DNA from: Nitrosotalea sp. | Lineage (GTDB): Archaea; Halobacteriota; Syntropharchaeia; Alkanophagales; Methanospirareceae | DNA length: 11,671 bases | Reading direction: 5' to 3' | Assembly (NCBI GenBank): GCA_020725315.1 | Contig: DYFG01000040.1 | Span: 1-11,671, forward strand | Shown here: piece after piece, positions 4,918-11,671 of the stretch | How positions within the stretch are numbered: position 1 is the first letter of the stretch | Layout: every line of letters begins with the position of its first letter | Notes under the pieces: model-generated | What the model was told of the DNA's origin: nothing | What the model saw: the letters and a program-made list of their open reading frames with translations, nothing else | Database searches by the model: none | Translations under genes and position numbers: made by a program

Positions 4918-6003
4918 ATGTCCCTCGAAGAAATCAAGTCGTGGATAACGCTCCATAAAGAGGAAATCTTCGCAAATGATGCAGTGGGTACCGGCTGTTT
5001 CAGTTATCTGCCCGGCGAGGTGATATGGGCAGTGACGAAGCGGTGCAATCTGTGGTGTAAACACTGCTCGATCAGTGAAGAGGATCCTGAGGAGCTCAGC
5101 ACAGAAGAAGGGTTTGGTCTCATTGAAGACGCGGCCAAGCTGGGACCTGTCAAGTTCGGATTCACCGGTGGTGAGCCGCTGCTGAGGGAAGATATCTATG
5201 ATCTCATCGAATATGCCGCGTCCTTTGACATGCAGGTCGTGATGGCTACGAATGGAACGTTAATAACAAATGACGTTGCGAAGAGCTTGAAAAAAGCGGG
5301 TCTTGAGCGTGCTGCGATAAGCATTGATGGAATTGGCACCGCACATGACGATTTCAGAGGTGTTCATGGCGTTTTTGACGCTGTGCTCCGGGGAATGAGA
5401 GCATGTGAAGAAGAAGGACTCGCCGTACAGCTTTTTACAATGGTGACGAGGTATAATTACGCTGAAATTGCAAAGATAATCAAGCTTGCAGACGATTTAA
5501 AGCTGTGGCGAATTTATCTTATCTATCTCATTGCAATGGGTCGTGGCAAGGAGATTGCTGAGGCTTGTTTATCAACAGATGAGAACATGCGGTTCTTTGA
5601 CTATGTCGCGGGCAAACAAGGAGAAGTGAAGGTCTGGCTTAAACCGATCTGCAATCCCCAGTACTGGGCGTACCTGAAGCATGAGGGGCTGGTGGACCAT
5701 GATAGTGGAATCACGTTTACCGGATGCACGGCTGGTATCACCCGGTTCCACATATTTCCCAATGGTGATGTAACGCCCTGTGCCTATCTGCCAGCAAAGG
5801 CGGGCAATATAAGAGAGAAGAGTTTTTTGGAGATCGTGAGGAATTCCGAGATGTTTAAGGCGTTGAGAGCAAGAAACGTAAAAGGACAGTGTGCCACCTG
5901 CAGCTACAAGCGAATATGTGGTGGATGCAGATCACGGGCGTATGCTATCTTCGGCGATTATTTAGCTGATGACCCCATTTGTTCTTTGGGGATGAAGCAA
6001 TGA
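4918..6003 (+). CDS. SPASM-domain radical SAM protein, AhbC/AhbD/NirJ-like (paralogue 1)
   Basis: This 361-residue enzyme should use a [4Fe-4S] cluster and S-adenosylmethionine to start radical chemistry. The cluster motif CNLWCKHC gives Cys43, 47 and 50; TGGEPLL is the SAM-binding segment. The C-terminal SPASM domain has C-x12-G-x4-C, then C-x2-C-x5-C-x2-C (CATCSYKRICGGC) and a last Cys 17 residues on (GDYLADDPIC), enough for auxiliary Fe-S clusters. An extra Cys in KPICNPQYW before the SPASM part and the IAMGRGKE motif recall AhbC, AhbD and NirJ, which decarboxylate or modify siroheme-derived tetrapyrroles. A role in the alternative heme pathway is the best guess, but peptide-modifying SPASM enzymes share these motifs. 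About 35 residues precede the core, unlike the paralogue at 8953. There is no clear Shine-Dalgarno motif; the start is next to the predicted TATA-driven transcript start. Confidence 0.85.
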   Translation: MSLEEIKSWITLHKEEIFANDAVGTGCFSYLPGEVIWAVTKRCNLWCKHCSISEEDPEELSTEEGFGLIEDAAKLGPVKFGFTGGEPLLREDIYDLIEYAASFDMQVVMATNGTLITNDVAKSLKKAGLERAAISIDGIGTAHDDFRGVHGVFDAVLRGMRACEEEGLAVQLFTMVTRYNYAEIAKIIKLADDLKLWRIYLIYLIAMGRGKEIAEACLSTDENMRFFDYVAGKQGEVKVWLKPICNPQYWAYLKHEGLVDHDSGITFTGCTAGITRFHIFPNGDVTPCAYLPAKAGNIREKSFLEIVRNSEMFKALRARNVKGQCATCSYKRICGGCRSRAYAIFGDYLADDPICSLGMKQ

Positions 6004-6050
6004 GGCGAATATATACTTCTCTTCTCGGTGAAAGATTTGCATTAATTCAG

Positions 6051-6058
6051 ATATAAAT
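6051..6058 (+). promoter_or_regulatory. Possible TATA box (ATATAAAT) for the methyltransferase operon
   Basis: The element would place the transcript start near 6082, leaving a leader of about 48 bases that includes the strong ribosome site at 6116-6122. Two other A/T elements, 6008-6016 and 6102-6109, lie in the same gap; the latter would start transcription past the ribosome site and is less likely. Apart from these sites nothing else is visible in the 126 bases between the radical SAM stop and the methyltransferase start. Confidence 0.35.
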
Positions 6059-6115
6059 GCTAAAATGGAATGATACACCGGAGTTATCTCAATATCGTGC
6101 CATATAAAAGCATAC

Positions 6116-6122
6116 GAGGAGG
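6116..6122 (+). promoter_or_regulatory. Shine-Dalgarno GAGGAGG that sets the methyltransferase start at 6130
   Basis: GAGGAGG ends seven bases before ATG 6130. The upstream in-frame ATG at 6070 lacks any such site and would add 20 residues, so 6130 is preferred. Confidence 0.7.
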
Positions 6123-6129
6123 AATACGA

Positions 6130-8436
6130 ATGAAAGCGAATGACACTGCAATTATAAATAAAGACAGGAAGAATCTTTTGCCACTATCAGCACAGGTCCT
6201 CAGACAGAAGTTTGGCTCTACAAGTCACATATATCTTAATATTAAAGAGAACTTAGAATCTCTCTGGAAAGAAGTAAAGGACGAACCGAGTGTAAAGGCA
6301 AAGGTGGATAACTGGGCAAATGCTATTGAAATACTTTATGGCTACAAACCCGATATTCCGTTGTTTTTAGACCATGCATATCTCAATATTTTGGCTAAAA
6401 TTACTGTTTATTTGAAGTTTGAAAAATCACCAAATAAAGATGAAATTCTCGATATTATCAGTGGGATATACTTTACAGCTAAAGGCACTGCAAACTTCTT
6501 GGAAGAGGATCTCTCTTTTTGGCTTCTCAATCCTAAAATAGGTGATAAATCTTTTGCCCTATTTTGTTCCATTATTGATGCATTAGCAAATTATGATTTC
6601 TCCAACATAGATGAAGATATCTTTAGAGAAATATACGAAGAAATCATCGAGCGGAAGGAGAGGCACAAAGCTGGTGAATACTATACACCAGAATGGCTCG
6701 TTCAACTTATTCTGAATGATGTGCTCGCATTATGGGAAGGGAAAAAAGACATTCCTAGAATTTTAGACCCTGCATGTGGTTCGGGCACTTTTCTATATCG
6801 TGTTATAAGCCACCTCATTGAAAAAGGAGCATCCTTAAGAGATATTATAAAAAATGTGGCAGGTATAGACGTTAATCCGATAGCTACTCTCATTACAAAA
6901 GCAAACTATCTAATAGCAATCTGCGATTCAATTGAAGATTCAGAAGAGATAACCTTACCAATCTATACAAAGGACTGCTTAAAATTCCCAGATATTTATG
7001 GAAAAATTGAGAAATACGATATAATCATTGGCAATCCTCCTTGGGTTGTTATGAGATCTATGAAAAATAAAGAATACCAGAACTTTTTAAAGAAAGAGGT
7101 CTTAAATTACCACCTGCTTGAAACCAAAGATGTTCATCTTTTTACCCAGATGGAACTCGCAACACTCTTCTTCTGCAAGTGCGCAGATTTATACTTAAAG
7201 AGGGAAGGGATAATAGCCTTTATAATGCCACGGAGCGTTTTAGCTGGAACAATTCATCACGTCAACTTCAGGAGATTTAGGAAGCCTGCCATAAATTTAG
7301 TTAAGATAATTGATTTAGAAGGAGTGAGCCCCCTTTTCAATATGCCTTCTTGCGTGTTAATTGGATTTAAAAGCGGCACAACCAAATACCCTGTATTATC
7401 GGAAAAGTATATAGGCGAGTTACCAAATAGAAATGTCAAATTTCCTGAAGCAAAGGAGAGGTTATCTACTGAGGTTTATAAATACATTCCTCCTGACTTC
7501 TCAGTAGAACCAAGTCATTACTACGATAAATTTAAGGTAGGAGCAAGTATATTCCCTAGATCACTTTATTTTGTGGATTTTATATCCTGCACAAATTCGC
7601 TGATTACAGTAAAAACATCCCGTGAGATTTATCACATAGTTAAAGATCCATGGAAAATTATATTAGAAGGTGTGATAGAGGAGGAGTTTATCTATGCCAC
7701 ATTGTTGGCTTGGGAGATAATCCCTTTTGGTTATATTAAACTTCACCCAGCCGTGCTCCCAGTTATGGAACATTTTGATGGATACAGGTTATTAACTCCA
7801 AATAAGTTACAAAGAGGCGGCTTTACAGGTGCCGAAGAATGGTTTAAGAAGGCACAAGAGATTTGGTGCGAGAGAAGGACAAAAAAATCAGAAAAGCGAT
7901 TTCCAAGTTTATTGGATAGATTAAACTACAATAATCTTCTTATAATTCAGGATCCAACCAAGAGATACGTTGTTTTATACAATGCAACTGGTACTAATTT
8001 AGTCTCATGCGTTATTGATAGGTTATCGCTACCATATTTCATGGTCAATGGAAAAGAAGTAAAACCCAAAGGTTTTATTGTAGATGTTAAGACATGGTTT
8101 TTTGAAACTGAGAATGAGATAGAGGCATACTATTTGAGTGCCATCTTTAACTCGAGAATAATTAACGAAAGAATAAAGCCTTTACAACCAAAAGGACTTT
8201 TTGGTGCTCGTGCTATTCATAGGAGACCTTTATCCTTTGTAATACCCAAATTTGACGGTAATGATGATATGCACCTAAAACTTGCTGATATTGGAAAAGT
8301 ATGTCATGAAAAAGTAAGAGCCATGAAATTTGCACAGAAGAACAATATCAGAGCAGAAGTGAGAAAAAAACTTAAAGATACGACAATGGAAATAGACCAA
8401 ATTCTTTCAAAGATTCTTAATATCGAAGGGGAATAA
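6130..8436 (+). CDS. N6-adenine DNA methyltransferase (Eco57I/type IIG-like, restriction-modification)
   Basis: This 768-residue protein has the gamma-class order of motifs. GEYYTPEWLV (from residue 182) is the motif X region, DPACGSGTFLY (from 213) binds S-adenosylmethionine, and IIGNPPW (NPPW from 302) is the catalytic motif IV. It would methylate the exocyclic amine of adenine in a specific site on host DNA. The first 180 residues are helical and of unknown role. After the catalytic core, FIMPRSVL and a long C-terminal part (about 400-768) match the layout of Eco57I-like enzymes, where this half reads the target. I see no PD-(D/E)xK nuclease motif, so cutting, if any, would come from a partner such as the gene at 8438. 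It is shorter than BREX PglX. AT-rich codon use, unlike the genes on both sides, points to horizontal transfer. The start follows the GAGGAGG site. Confidence 0.88.
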   Translation: MKANDTAIINKDRKNLLPLSAQVLRQKFGSTSHIYLNIKENLESLWKEVKDEPSVKAKVDNWANAIEILYGYKPDIPLFLDHAYLNILAKITVYLKFEKSPNKDEILDIISGIYFTAKGTANFLEEDLSFWLLNPKIGDKSFALFCSIIDALANYDFSNIDEDIFREIYEEIIERKERHKAGEYYTPEWLVQLILNDVLALWEGKKDIPRILDPACGSGTFLYRVISHLIEKGASLRDIIKNVAGIDVNPIATLITKANYLIAICDSIEDSEEITLPIYTKDCLKFPDIYGKIEKYDIIIGNPPWVVMRSMKNKEYQNFLKKEVLNYHLLETKDVHLFTQMELATLFFCKCADLYLKREGIIAFIMPRSVLAGTIHHVNFRRFRKPAINLVKIIDLEGVSPLFNMPSCVLIGFKSGTTKYPVLSEKYIGELPNRNVKFPEAKERLSTEVYKYIPPDFSVEPSHYYDKFKVGASIFPRSLYFVDFISCTNSLITVKTSREIYHIVKDPWKIILEGVIEEEFIYATLLAWEIIPFGYIKLHPAVLPVMEHFDGYRLLTPNKLQRGGFTGAEEWFKKAQEIWCERRTKKSEKRFPSLLDRLNYNNLLIIQDPTKRYVVLYNATGTNLVSCVIDRLSLPYFMVNGKEVKPKGFIVDVKTWFFETENEIEAYYLSAIFNSRIINERIKPLQPKGLFGARAIHRRPLSFVIPKFDGNDDMHLKLADIGKVCHEKVRAMKFAQKNNIRAEVRKKLKDTTMEIDQILSKILNIEGE

Positions 8437-8437
8437 A

Positions 8438-8950
8438 ATGCCAGTGAATATGCAACTGTTATTGGATAAACTTCAAGAGATGAAGGATATTTATGAAGGT
8501 GCTATTAGAAATGGAGAGTATACCATTCTTATAAGATCTAAAAGGCTCATTAACTTACTTCATGAATACGTAATTGAAGAGTTGAAGAATAGAGTTGAAC
8601 TGAGTTGGATTGTTAGAGATAAAACGGTTTACGGATTCCCAAAGACTAAGGAACAGGACATCATAGTTCAACCTCCACAAAACGGTAGAAATGTATCTGT
8701 TGGACCTATCATGGCAATTAATGTGAGAAGCGATGTGCCTTGGAAATATGAGAAGGTATGCCTGCTGATTGTTGATTTTGAAAGCGATCCTCCTGAAGTT
8801 ATAGATAATATGCAAATATTTCTGGATGAAGGGCTGGTTAGTGAGAAATTTGCTCAGCTTTATACGTTTGAAGATTTAACCATGAAGGATTTCTTTGATG
8901 AACTATATAAAGTGATGATGGAAAGATATTACTTACTGGGATTTCGATAA
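8438..8950 (+). CDS. Uncharacterised protein, probable partner of the DNA methyltransferase
   Basis: This 170-residue protein is not recognised. It starts one base after the methyltransferase stop, preceded by GGGGAA, and shares its AT-rich codon use, so the two form one operon and probably one module. The N-terminal half is helical and charged; the middle has QDIIVQPPQ and a GPIMAINVRSD strand; the rest is acidic, with a YLLGFR end. The IIVQPP...AINVRS portion vaguely recalls segments seen in some restriction-associated proteins, but I cannot see a PD-(D/E)xK, HNH, GIY-YIG or PLD nuclease motif. Options are a divergent restriction subunit, a specificity or accessory subunit, or an antirestriction/controller protein. 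No membrane segment or signal is present, so it should be cytoplasmic. An alternative start is ATG 8450. Confidence 0.6.
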   Translation: MPVNMQLLLDKLQEMKDIYEGAIRNGEYTILIRSKRLINLLHEYVIEELKNRVELSWIVRDKTVYGFPKTKEQDIIVQPPQNGRNVSVGPIMAINVRSDVPWKYEKVCLLIVDFESDPPEVIDNMQIFLDEGLVSEKFAQLYTFEDLTMKDFFDELYKVMMERYYLLGFR

Positions 8951-8952
8951 AG

Positions 8953-9999
8953 ATGATGCACAAAGATGCTAAGTACAACATCAACTGGAACATCACGAGG
9001 GCATGCAATCTAAAGTGCAAGCACTGTTACTATGACGCAAGCATACCATTGAAAGATGAACTCAGCACAGAGCAAGCCTACGCACTCATCGATGAGATAG
9101 CCGATACATTTGGTGATAACGTGCGGGTTACCCTTGGCGGCGGCGAACCGCTCATGCGAAAGGACTTATTTGAGATCATCGCGTATGGAAAAGAGCGTGG
9201 CTTGAGCCTCGTGCTCGCATCAAACGGAACACTGCTCAATGAAGATGTTGCCGCTCGGTTAAAGAACGCAGGCATTGAGGAAGTCATCATAGCGATTGAC
9301 GGAATGCAAACGACGCACGACTCTATACGGGGTGAAGGCGTCTTTAAAAAGACAGTGAAGGGTGCGCGCACCTGTAAAGAGGTCGGGCTGGATGTAGTGA
9401 TTGACCCGTGTATTATGAGGCAGAACGAAGGAGAGACCACACAGATTCTTGATATCTCTGAGATTCTTGGTGCGTGGCAGTGCAGGTTCTTCCATTATAT
9501 CGCGATGGGTCGAGGAAAGCAAGAGATGCCTGATGGTGAACTCGACAGGCTCCAATATGCGGAAAACCTGATGCAGTTATACGAAGAGCAGACCAGGAGA
9601 CAGGAAATTGAGATATGCACAACACAGGCAGCGCAGTACTGGGTGGTATTGAAGCGAAAGGAAGAAGAGGGGCGTTTCGTGCCTGATTTCTATTATAACG
9701 AAGCGCCGGGTTGTCGAGCGGGCATTGGCATGCTTTCGATCAAGCCGAACGGTGATGTCGTGCCCTGTCCACTTTTAGAAGTGAAAGCAGGGAATGTCAC
9801 AGAAATGAGTCTCCGTGATATCCTGAACTCGAATCTCTTTCTCAAACTAAGAAGTCGTGAGGTGAAAGGCAGGTGTGGAGTGTGCAGATTTAAGGATATA
9901 TGTGGTGGATGCCGGGTGCGGGCGTACCTTCATACCGGCGATTACATGGCAGAAGACCCGTTATGTAGCGAGTTCTTCTTTGAAGAAGCGCGAGTGTAG
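8953..9999 (+). CDS. SPASM-domain radical SAM protein, AhbC/AhbD/NirJ-like (paralogue 2)
   Basis: The 348-residue protein is a clear paralogue of the radical SAM gene at 4918. CNLKCKHCYY gives the cluster Cys18, 22 and 25, and GGGEPLM the SAM segment. The HYIAMGRGKQ motif and an extra Cys followed by AAQYW match the paralogue. The SPASM Cys spacing is identical: C-x12-G-x4-C, C-x2-C-x5-C-x2-C (CGVCRFKDICGGC), then C-x17-C. As for its twin, modification of siroheme-derived tetrapyrroles is the best family-based guess, with peptide modification as the alternative. The N-terminus is about 25 residues shorter than in the twin: the core begins almost at once (NINWNITRACN). Two tandem ATG codons (8953, 8956) start it, two bases after the end of the AT-rich module, with no strong ribosome site. 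The upstream insertion may therefore have removed its original leader and start. Codon use matches the flanking host genes, not the island. Confidence 0.85.
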   Translation: MMHKDAKYNINWNITRACNLKCKHCYYDASIPLKDELSTEQAYALIDEIADTFGDNVRVTLGGGEPLMRKDLFEIIAYGKERGLSLVLASNGTLLNEDVAARLKNAGIEEVIIAIDGMQTTHDSIRGEGVFKKTVKGARTCKEVGLDVVIDPCIMRQNEGETTQILDISEILGAWQCRFFHYIAMGRGKQEMPDGELDRLQYAENLMQLYEEQTRRQEIEICTTQAAQYWVVLKRKEEEGRFVPDFYYNEAPGCRAGIGMLSIKPNGDVVPCPLLEVKAGNVTEMSLRDILNSNLFLKLRSREVKGRCGVCRFKDICGGCRVRAYLHTGDYMAEDPLCSEFFFEEARV

Positions 10000-10000
10000 G

Positions 10001-10016
10001 GAAATTCCAAAATTTC
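10001..10016. terminator. Short inverted repeat between convergent genes, possible bidirectional terminator
   Basis: GAAATT and AATTTC form a perfect 6-base stem with a CCAA loop, in the 34-base gap between the ends of the radical SAM gene and hisI. The stem is A/T-rich and weak, so this is a tentative call. Confidence 0.25.
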
Positions 10017-10033
10017 ACCACGAAGAAGCCTAA

Positions 10034-10399
10034 CTACTTTCCCTTCTCACCATATCTCTCCGCGGGCTCGAAGACCTTCTCACCCACTATCTCTCCATCT
10101 ATCGTGCGATAAAAGCACGACCGGTATCCAGTATGACATGCGCCCCCTATCTGCTTCACCTTCAGGAGCACGGTATCCTCATCGCAATCGATCAAAATAT
10201 CCTTTACGAGCTGGTCATGACCTGATAGCTCGCCTTTTCTCCATAGTTTGCCGCGGCTCCTGCTCCAGTAATGCGCCTTCCCCGTTTCTATGGTGAGCCT
10301 CAGCGCCTCCTCATCCATGTGCGCCAGCATAAGAACCTCGCCCGTTTCATAATCCTGTGCTATCGCATGCTTCAATTCCTTCTCTTCTTTCCTCTTCAC
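10034..10399 (-). CDS. hisI: Phosphoribosyl-AMP cyclohydrolase
   Basis: HisI opens the adenine ring of phosphoribosyl-AMP in the third step of histidine synthesis, in the cytoplasm. The 121-residue protein is a typical stand-alone archaeal form without the HisE domain. Signatures are AIAQDYETGEVLMLAHMDEEA, SRSRGKLWRKGELSGH (47-61), then DCDEDTVLLKV and GGACHTGYRSCFYR, with Cys72, Cys88 and Cys95 in the positions used for zinc and Asp71/Asp73 for metal. The start is GTG 10399 with a GGAAGGA ribosome site just upstream; a lysine/glutamate-rich segment of about ten residues precedes the conserved core. It lies 45 bases after spt5 on the same strand, so it probably belongs to the ftsZ-secE-spt5 transcript rather than to a histidine operon. 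Confidence 0.96.
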   Translation of the reverse strand: MKRKEEKELKHAIAQDYETGEVLMLAHMDEEALRLTIETGKAHYWSRSRGKLWRKGELSGHDQLVKDILIDCDEDTVLLKVKQIGGACHTGYRSCFYRTIDGEIVGEKVFEPAERYGEKGK

Positions 10400-10444
10400 T
10401 TCTTCCTTCCCGTCAGCGCTTCTATCCTCTTCTTTATTTTGATG

Positions 10445-10915
10445 CTATCTCTCCTCCTCATGCTCCTCTTTGCTCAATACTCGGACACTATCTCCCCTTA
10501 TCGTGACGGGTATCGGAACCATCGCCTCAAAGAGCTCAATGGTGATCTCTTCATGCGCCTCATCAACCTTTTTCACCCGTGCACGTTCGCCTTTAAACGG
10601 TCCAGACACTATTTCTATTATGCTCCCTTCCAGTATTCCGGTTACTGAGGGTTTTGGTGTAAGGAAATGCTCTATCTCTTCCAAGCCCATATCACCTTTC
10701 ACCAATCCTCGCGCATGCGGAATACTTTGAACTACCTGTTCTATCACTTCAGGAAAAGAGGCTTCTATCAGTACATACCCCCTCAGCTCCTCAGGCACCA
10801 AGATCGCCTTCAGTCCATGTTCACTCTTCTCTCTCTCTTTTATTGCGCTCTCAACCATATTTGCAACTGTCTGCTCCTGATTAACCGTCGTTTTTACCGC
10901 GTAAATCCGGCCCAT
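10445..10915 (-). CDS. spt5: Transcription elongation factor Spt5 (NusG homologue)
   Basis: Archaeal Spt5 binds the RNA polymerase clamp, with Spt4, and supports processive elongation. This 156-residue protein has the NGN domain first (IYAVKTTVNQEQTVANMVES, then LKAILVPEELRGYVLIEA and IPHARGLVKG), then a KOW domain (GSIIEIVSGPFKGERARVKKVD, about residues 97-118) and a short acidic tail. Length and order match the archaeal family. The start ATG 10915 lies three bases after the secE stop. An AAGGAG ribosome site nine bases upstream is embedded in the last codons of secE, so translation is probably coupled. The secE-spt5 order is the usual archaeal one. Ribosomal protein L11, often next, is replaced here by hisI. 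Confidence 0.96.
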   Translation of the reverse strand: MGRIYAVKTTVNQEQTVANMVESAIKEREKSEHGLKAILVPEELRGYVLIEASFPEVIEQVVQSIPHARGLVKGDMGLEEIEHFLTPKPSVTGILEGSIIEIVSGPFKGERARVKKVDEAHEEITIELFEAMVPIPVTIRGDSVRVLSKEEHEEER

Positions 10916-10918
10916 AGC

Positions 10919-11107
10919 TCAGAACTCCTTAGGTAATACGGTCAGTAAAAGATAGATAGAAAAACCGATGGTGCCGATCAGTGCCATTGCGGCACCAGCG
11001 ATTTTAGAAATCCTAAAAAATTCCTCCCTCTTTGGTCTTTTAGCCAATTTCAGTATTCTTATATACTCCTTTAACCTCTTCACAACCTCTTCCAACTTTA
11101 TTTGCAT
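10919..11107 (-). CDS. secE: Preprotein translocase subunit SecE (Sec61 gamma)
   Basis: SecE clamps the SecY channel of the Sec translocase in the cytoplasmic membrane. The 62-residue protein has the archaeal layout: an amphipathic helix lying on the membrane (KLEEVVKRLKEYIRILKLAKRP), then one C-terminal transmembrane helix (about residues 35-58, IAGAAMALIGTIGFSIYLLL) and a short tail. GAGGAG lies just before the ATG at 11107. The gene sits between ftsZ (13 bases upstream) and spt5 (three bases downstream), a widespread archaeal order. Confidence 0.95.
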   Translation of the reverse strand: MQIKLEEVVKRLKEYIRILKLAKRPKREEFFRISKIAGAAMALIGTIGFSIYLLLTVLPKEF

Positions 11108-11120
11108 CGCTCCTCGGCTC

Positions 11121-11671
11121 TTAACGCACTATCTCAATCCCAAATTTCTCTTTTTTAGTATCCTTCCGTGCATAAATTTGCTCTGATCTCACACCGGTCA
11201 CGATGAGCAACGTTCGTATCATGTTCTTCAGCTCTGGACTTACCTGCACACCCCAGATAATTCGTGTATCAGGATTCATCATCTTATATACCTCCTGAAG
11301 CGCGCCTTCCGCTTCCTCTACGGTCATGTCCTCGCCACCAATCACGTTTACCAGTGCGGCCTTCGCATCGGTCACATCGACCTCAAGCAACGGAGAGCTT
11401 ACCGCCTTTCTCACTGATTCGATCGCTTTGTTCTGTCCATCCGATTCCCCAAATCCGATCATCGCCATTCCACCATCCTTCATCACCGTCCTCACATCGG
11501 CGAAGTCGAGATTTATGAGACCGGGTTTGGTTATCAGTTCTGTGATCCCTTTCACTGATCGCATCAGCACCTCATCAGCGACTCTAAATGCCTCGTTTAA
11601 GGGCAACCGTGGAACTACATCCAGGAGCTTGTCGTTTGGTATCACAATCAACGTGTCGGTATTTTCACGCA
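11121..11671 (-). CDS. ftsZ: Cell division GTPase FtsZ, C-terminal part (N-terminus beyond window)
   Basis: The open frame runs off the right edge (RENTDTLIVIPNDKLL at the edge), so only the C-terminal half, 183 residues, is present. FtsZ is a tubulin-like GTPase that polymerises into the division ring. Visible are LIVIPNDKLL in the core, the GITELITKPGLINLDFADVR segment whose NLDFADVR is the T7 synergy loop that completes the GTPase site of the next subunit, MIGFGES, and the C-terminal beta-sheet domain with NVIGGEDMTVEEAE, IIWGVQVSPEL and LLIVTGV. It ends soon after this domain without a long tail, as in archaeal FtsZ1/FtsZ2. The GTP-binding GGGTG motif would be outside the window. It heads the minus-strand group ftsZ-secE-spt5-hisI. 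Confidence 0.96.
   Translation of the reverse strand, partial: RENTDTLIVIPNDKLLDVVPRLPLNEAFRVADEVLMRSVKGITELITKPGLINLDFADVRTVMKDGGMAMIGFGESDGQNKAIESVRKAVSSPLLEVDVTDAKAALVNVIGGEDMTVEEAEGALQEVYKMMNPDTRIIWGVQVSPELKNMIRTLLIVTGVRSEQIYARKDTKKEKFGIEIVR

Larger units (their letters stand above)
6004..8950. other. AT-rich inserted block carrying a DNA-modification module
   Basis: The block between the two radical SAM paralogues differs in composition. Hand counts of single rows give 18 G+C of 60 at 6421-6480, against 32 of 60 at 5161-5220 and 34 of 60 at 9121-9180. Codon choice shifts towards A/T endings in both genes of the block. I see no integrase, transposase, terminal repeats or tRNA target. The reading is a horizontally acquired module; the exact edges are not defined. 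Confidence 0.5.

Noticed and set aside
6070..6129. 20-residue upstream extension of the methyltransferase
   Set aside because: The 6070 ATG has no ribosome site, whereas 6130 has GAGGAGG at ideal spacing.
6130..8436. BREX PglX or type I HsdM identity for the methyltransferase
   Set aside because: It is shorter than typical PglX, and the NPPW motif and long C-terminal half do not fit HsdM; no BREX or hsdR/hsdS genes are adjacent.
6004..8952. Mobile element with defined ends around the methyltransferase module
   Set aside because: No transposase, integrase, terminal inverted repeats or target duplications were seen at either edge; only the composition shift supports transfer.
10271..10936. 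Plus-strand ORFs opposite hisI and spt5
   Set aside because: They look hydrophobic or Phe/Leu-rich, as expected from the complement of charged minus-strand genes, and lack ribosome sites.
1..11671. CRISPR array, tRNA or rRNA genes
   Set aside because: No regularly spaced direct repeats, cloverleaf-like segments or rRNA-like conserved stretches were found on reading through the window.

Overview
This window looks like chromosomal DNA from a euryarchaeon that carries methyl-coenzyme M reductase (MCR), i.e. a methanogen or an anaerobic methane/alkane oxidiser. The evidence is a YcaO-TfuA pair of the kind that thioamidates McrA, archaeal Spt5 and SecE next to ftsZ, archaeal TATA boxes placed for short-leader or leaderless transcripts, and Shine-Dalgarno motifs of GGTGA/GGAGG type. 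An ANME-1-like (Methanophagales) or related source would fit, but that is a guess. No mcr, rRNA or tRNA gene is present.

Layout. At the left edge, on the minus strand, is the N-terminal part of a secreted thioredoxin-fold domain fused to a DsbD/CcdA-type membrane domain. It diverges from a compact plus-strand operon (568-3958): NifU C-terminal domain protein, a very small Cys-rich zinc-ribbon-like protein (841-978), a ThiF/MoeB-type E1 enzyme, YcaO, TfuA and a nuclease-like lipoprotein. After a 90-base gap with an inverted repeat and a TATA box come an MqnD-family gene (4049-4858) and a SPASM-domain radical SAM gene (4918-6003). A clearly AT-richer block (about 6004-8950) follows, with a gamma-type N6-adenine DNA methyltransferase and a small gene of unknown function, probably a restriction-modification or related defence module. 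Directly after it is a second SPASM radical SAM gene (8953-9999), a paralogue of the first. The right end, on the minus strand, reads ftsZ (partial), secE, spt5, hisI, and converges on the second radical SAM gene.

How the genes may work together. In the published MCR thioamidation model, ThiF charges the ThiS carrier as a thiocarboxylate, TfuA hydrolyses it to release sulfide, and YcaO uses ATP to activate the McrA glycine amide that takes the sulfur. Here the E1, YcaO and TfuA sit in one operon, joined by an Fe-S scaffold-like protein and an apparently unannotated 45-residue Cys-rich protein. No ThiS carrier is visible, so it must be elsewhere or replaced. This possible extended sulfur-relay operon is the most interesting item. 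The second is the pair of AhbC/AhbD/NirJ-like radical SAM paralogues split by a DNA-modification island; the downstream copy lacks the N-terminal extension of the upstream copy.
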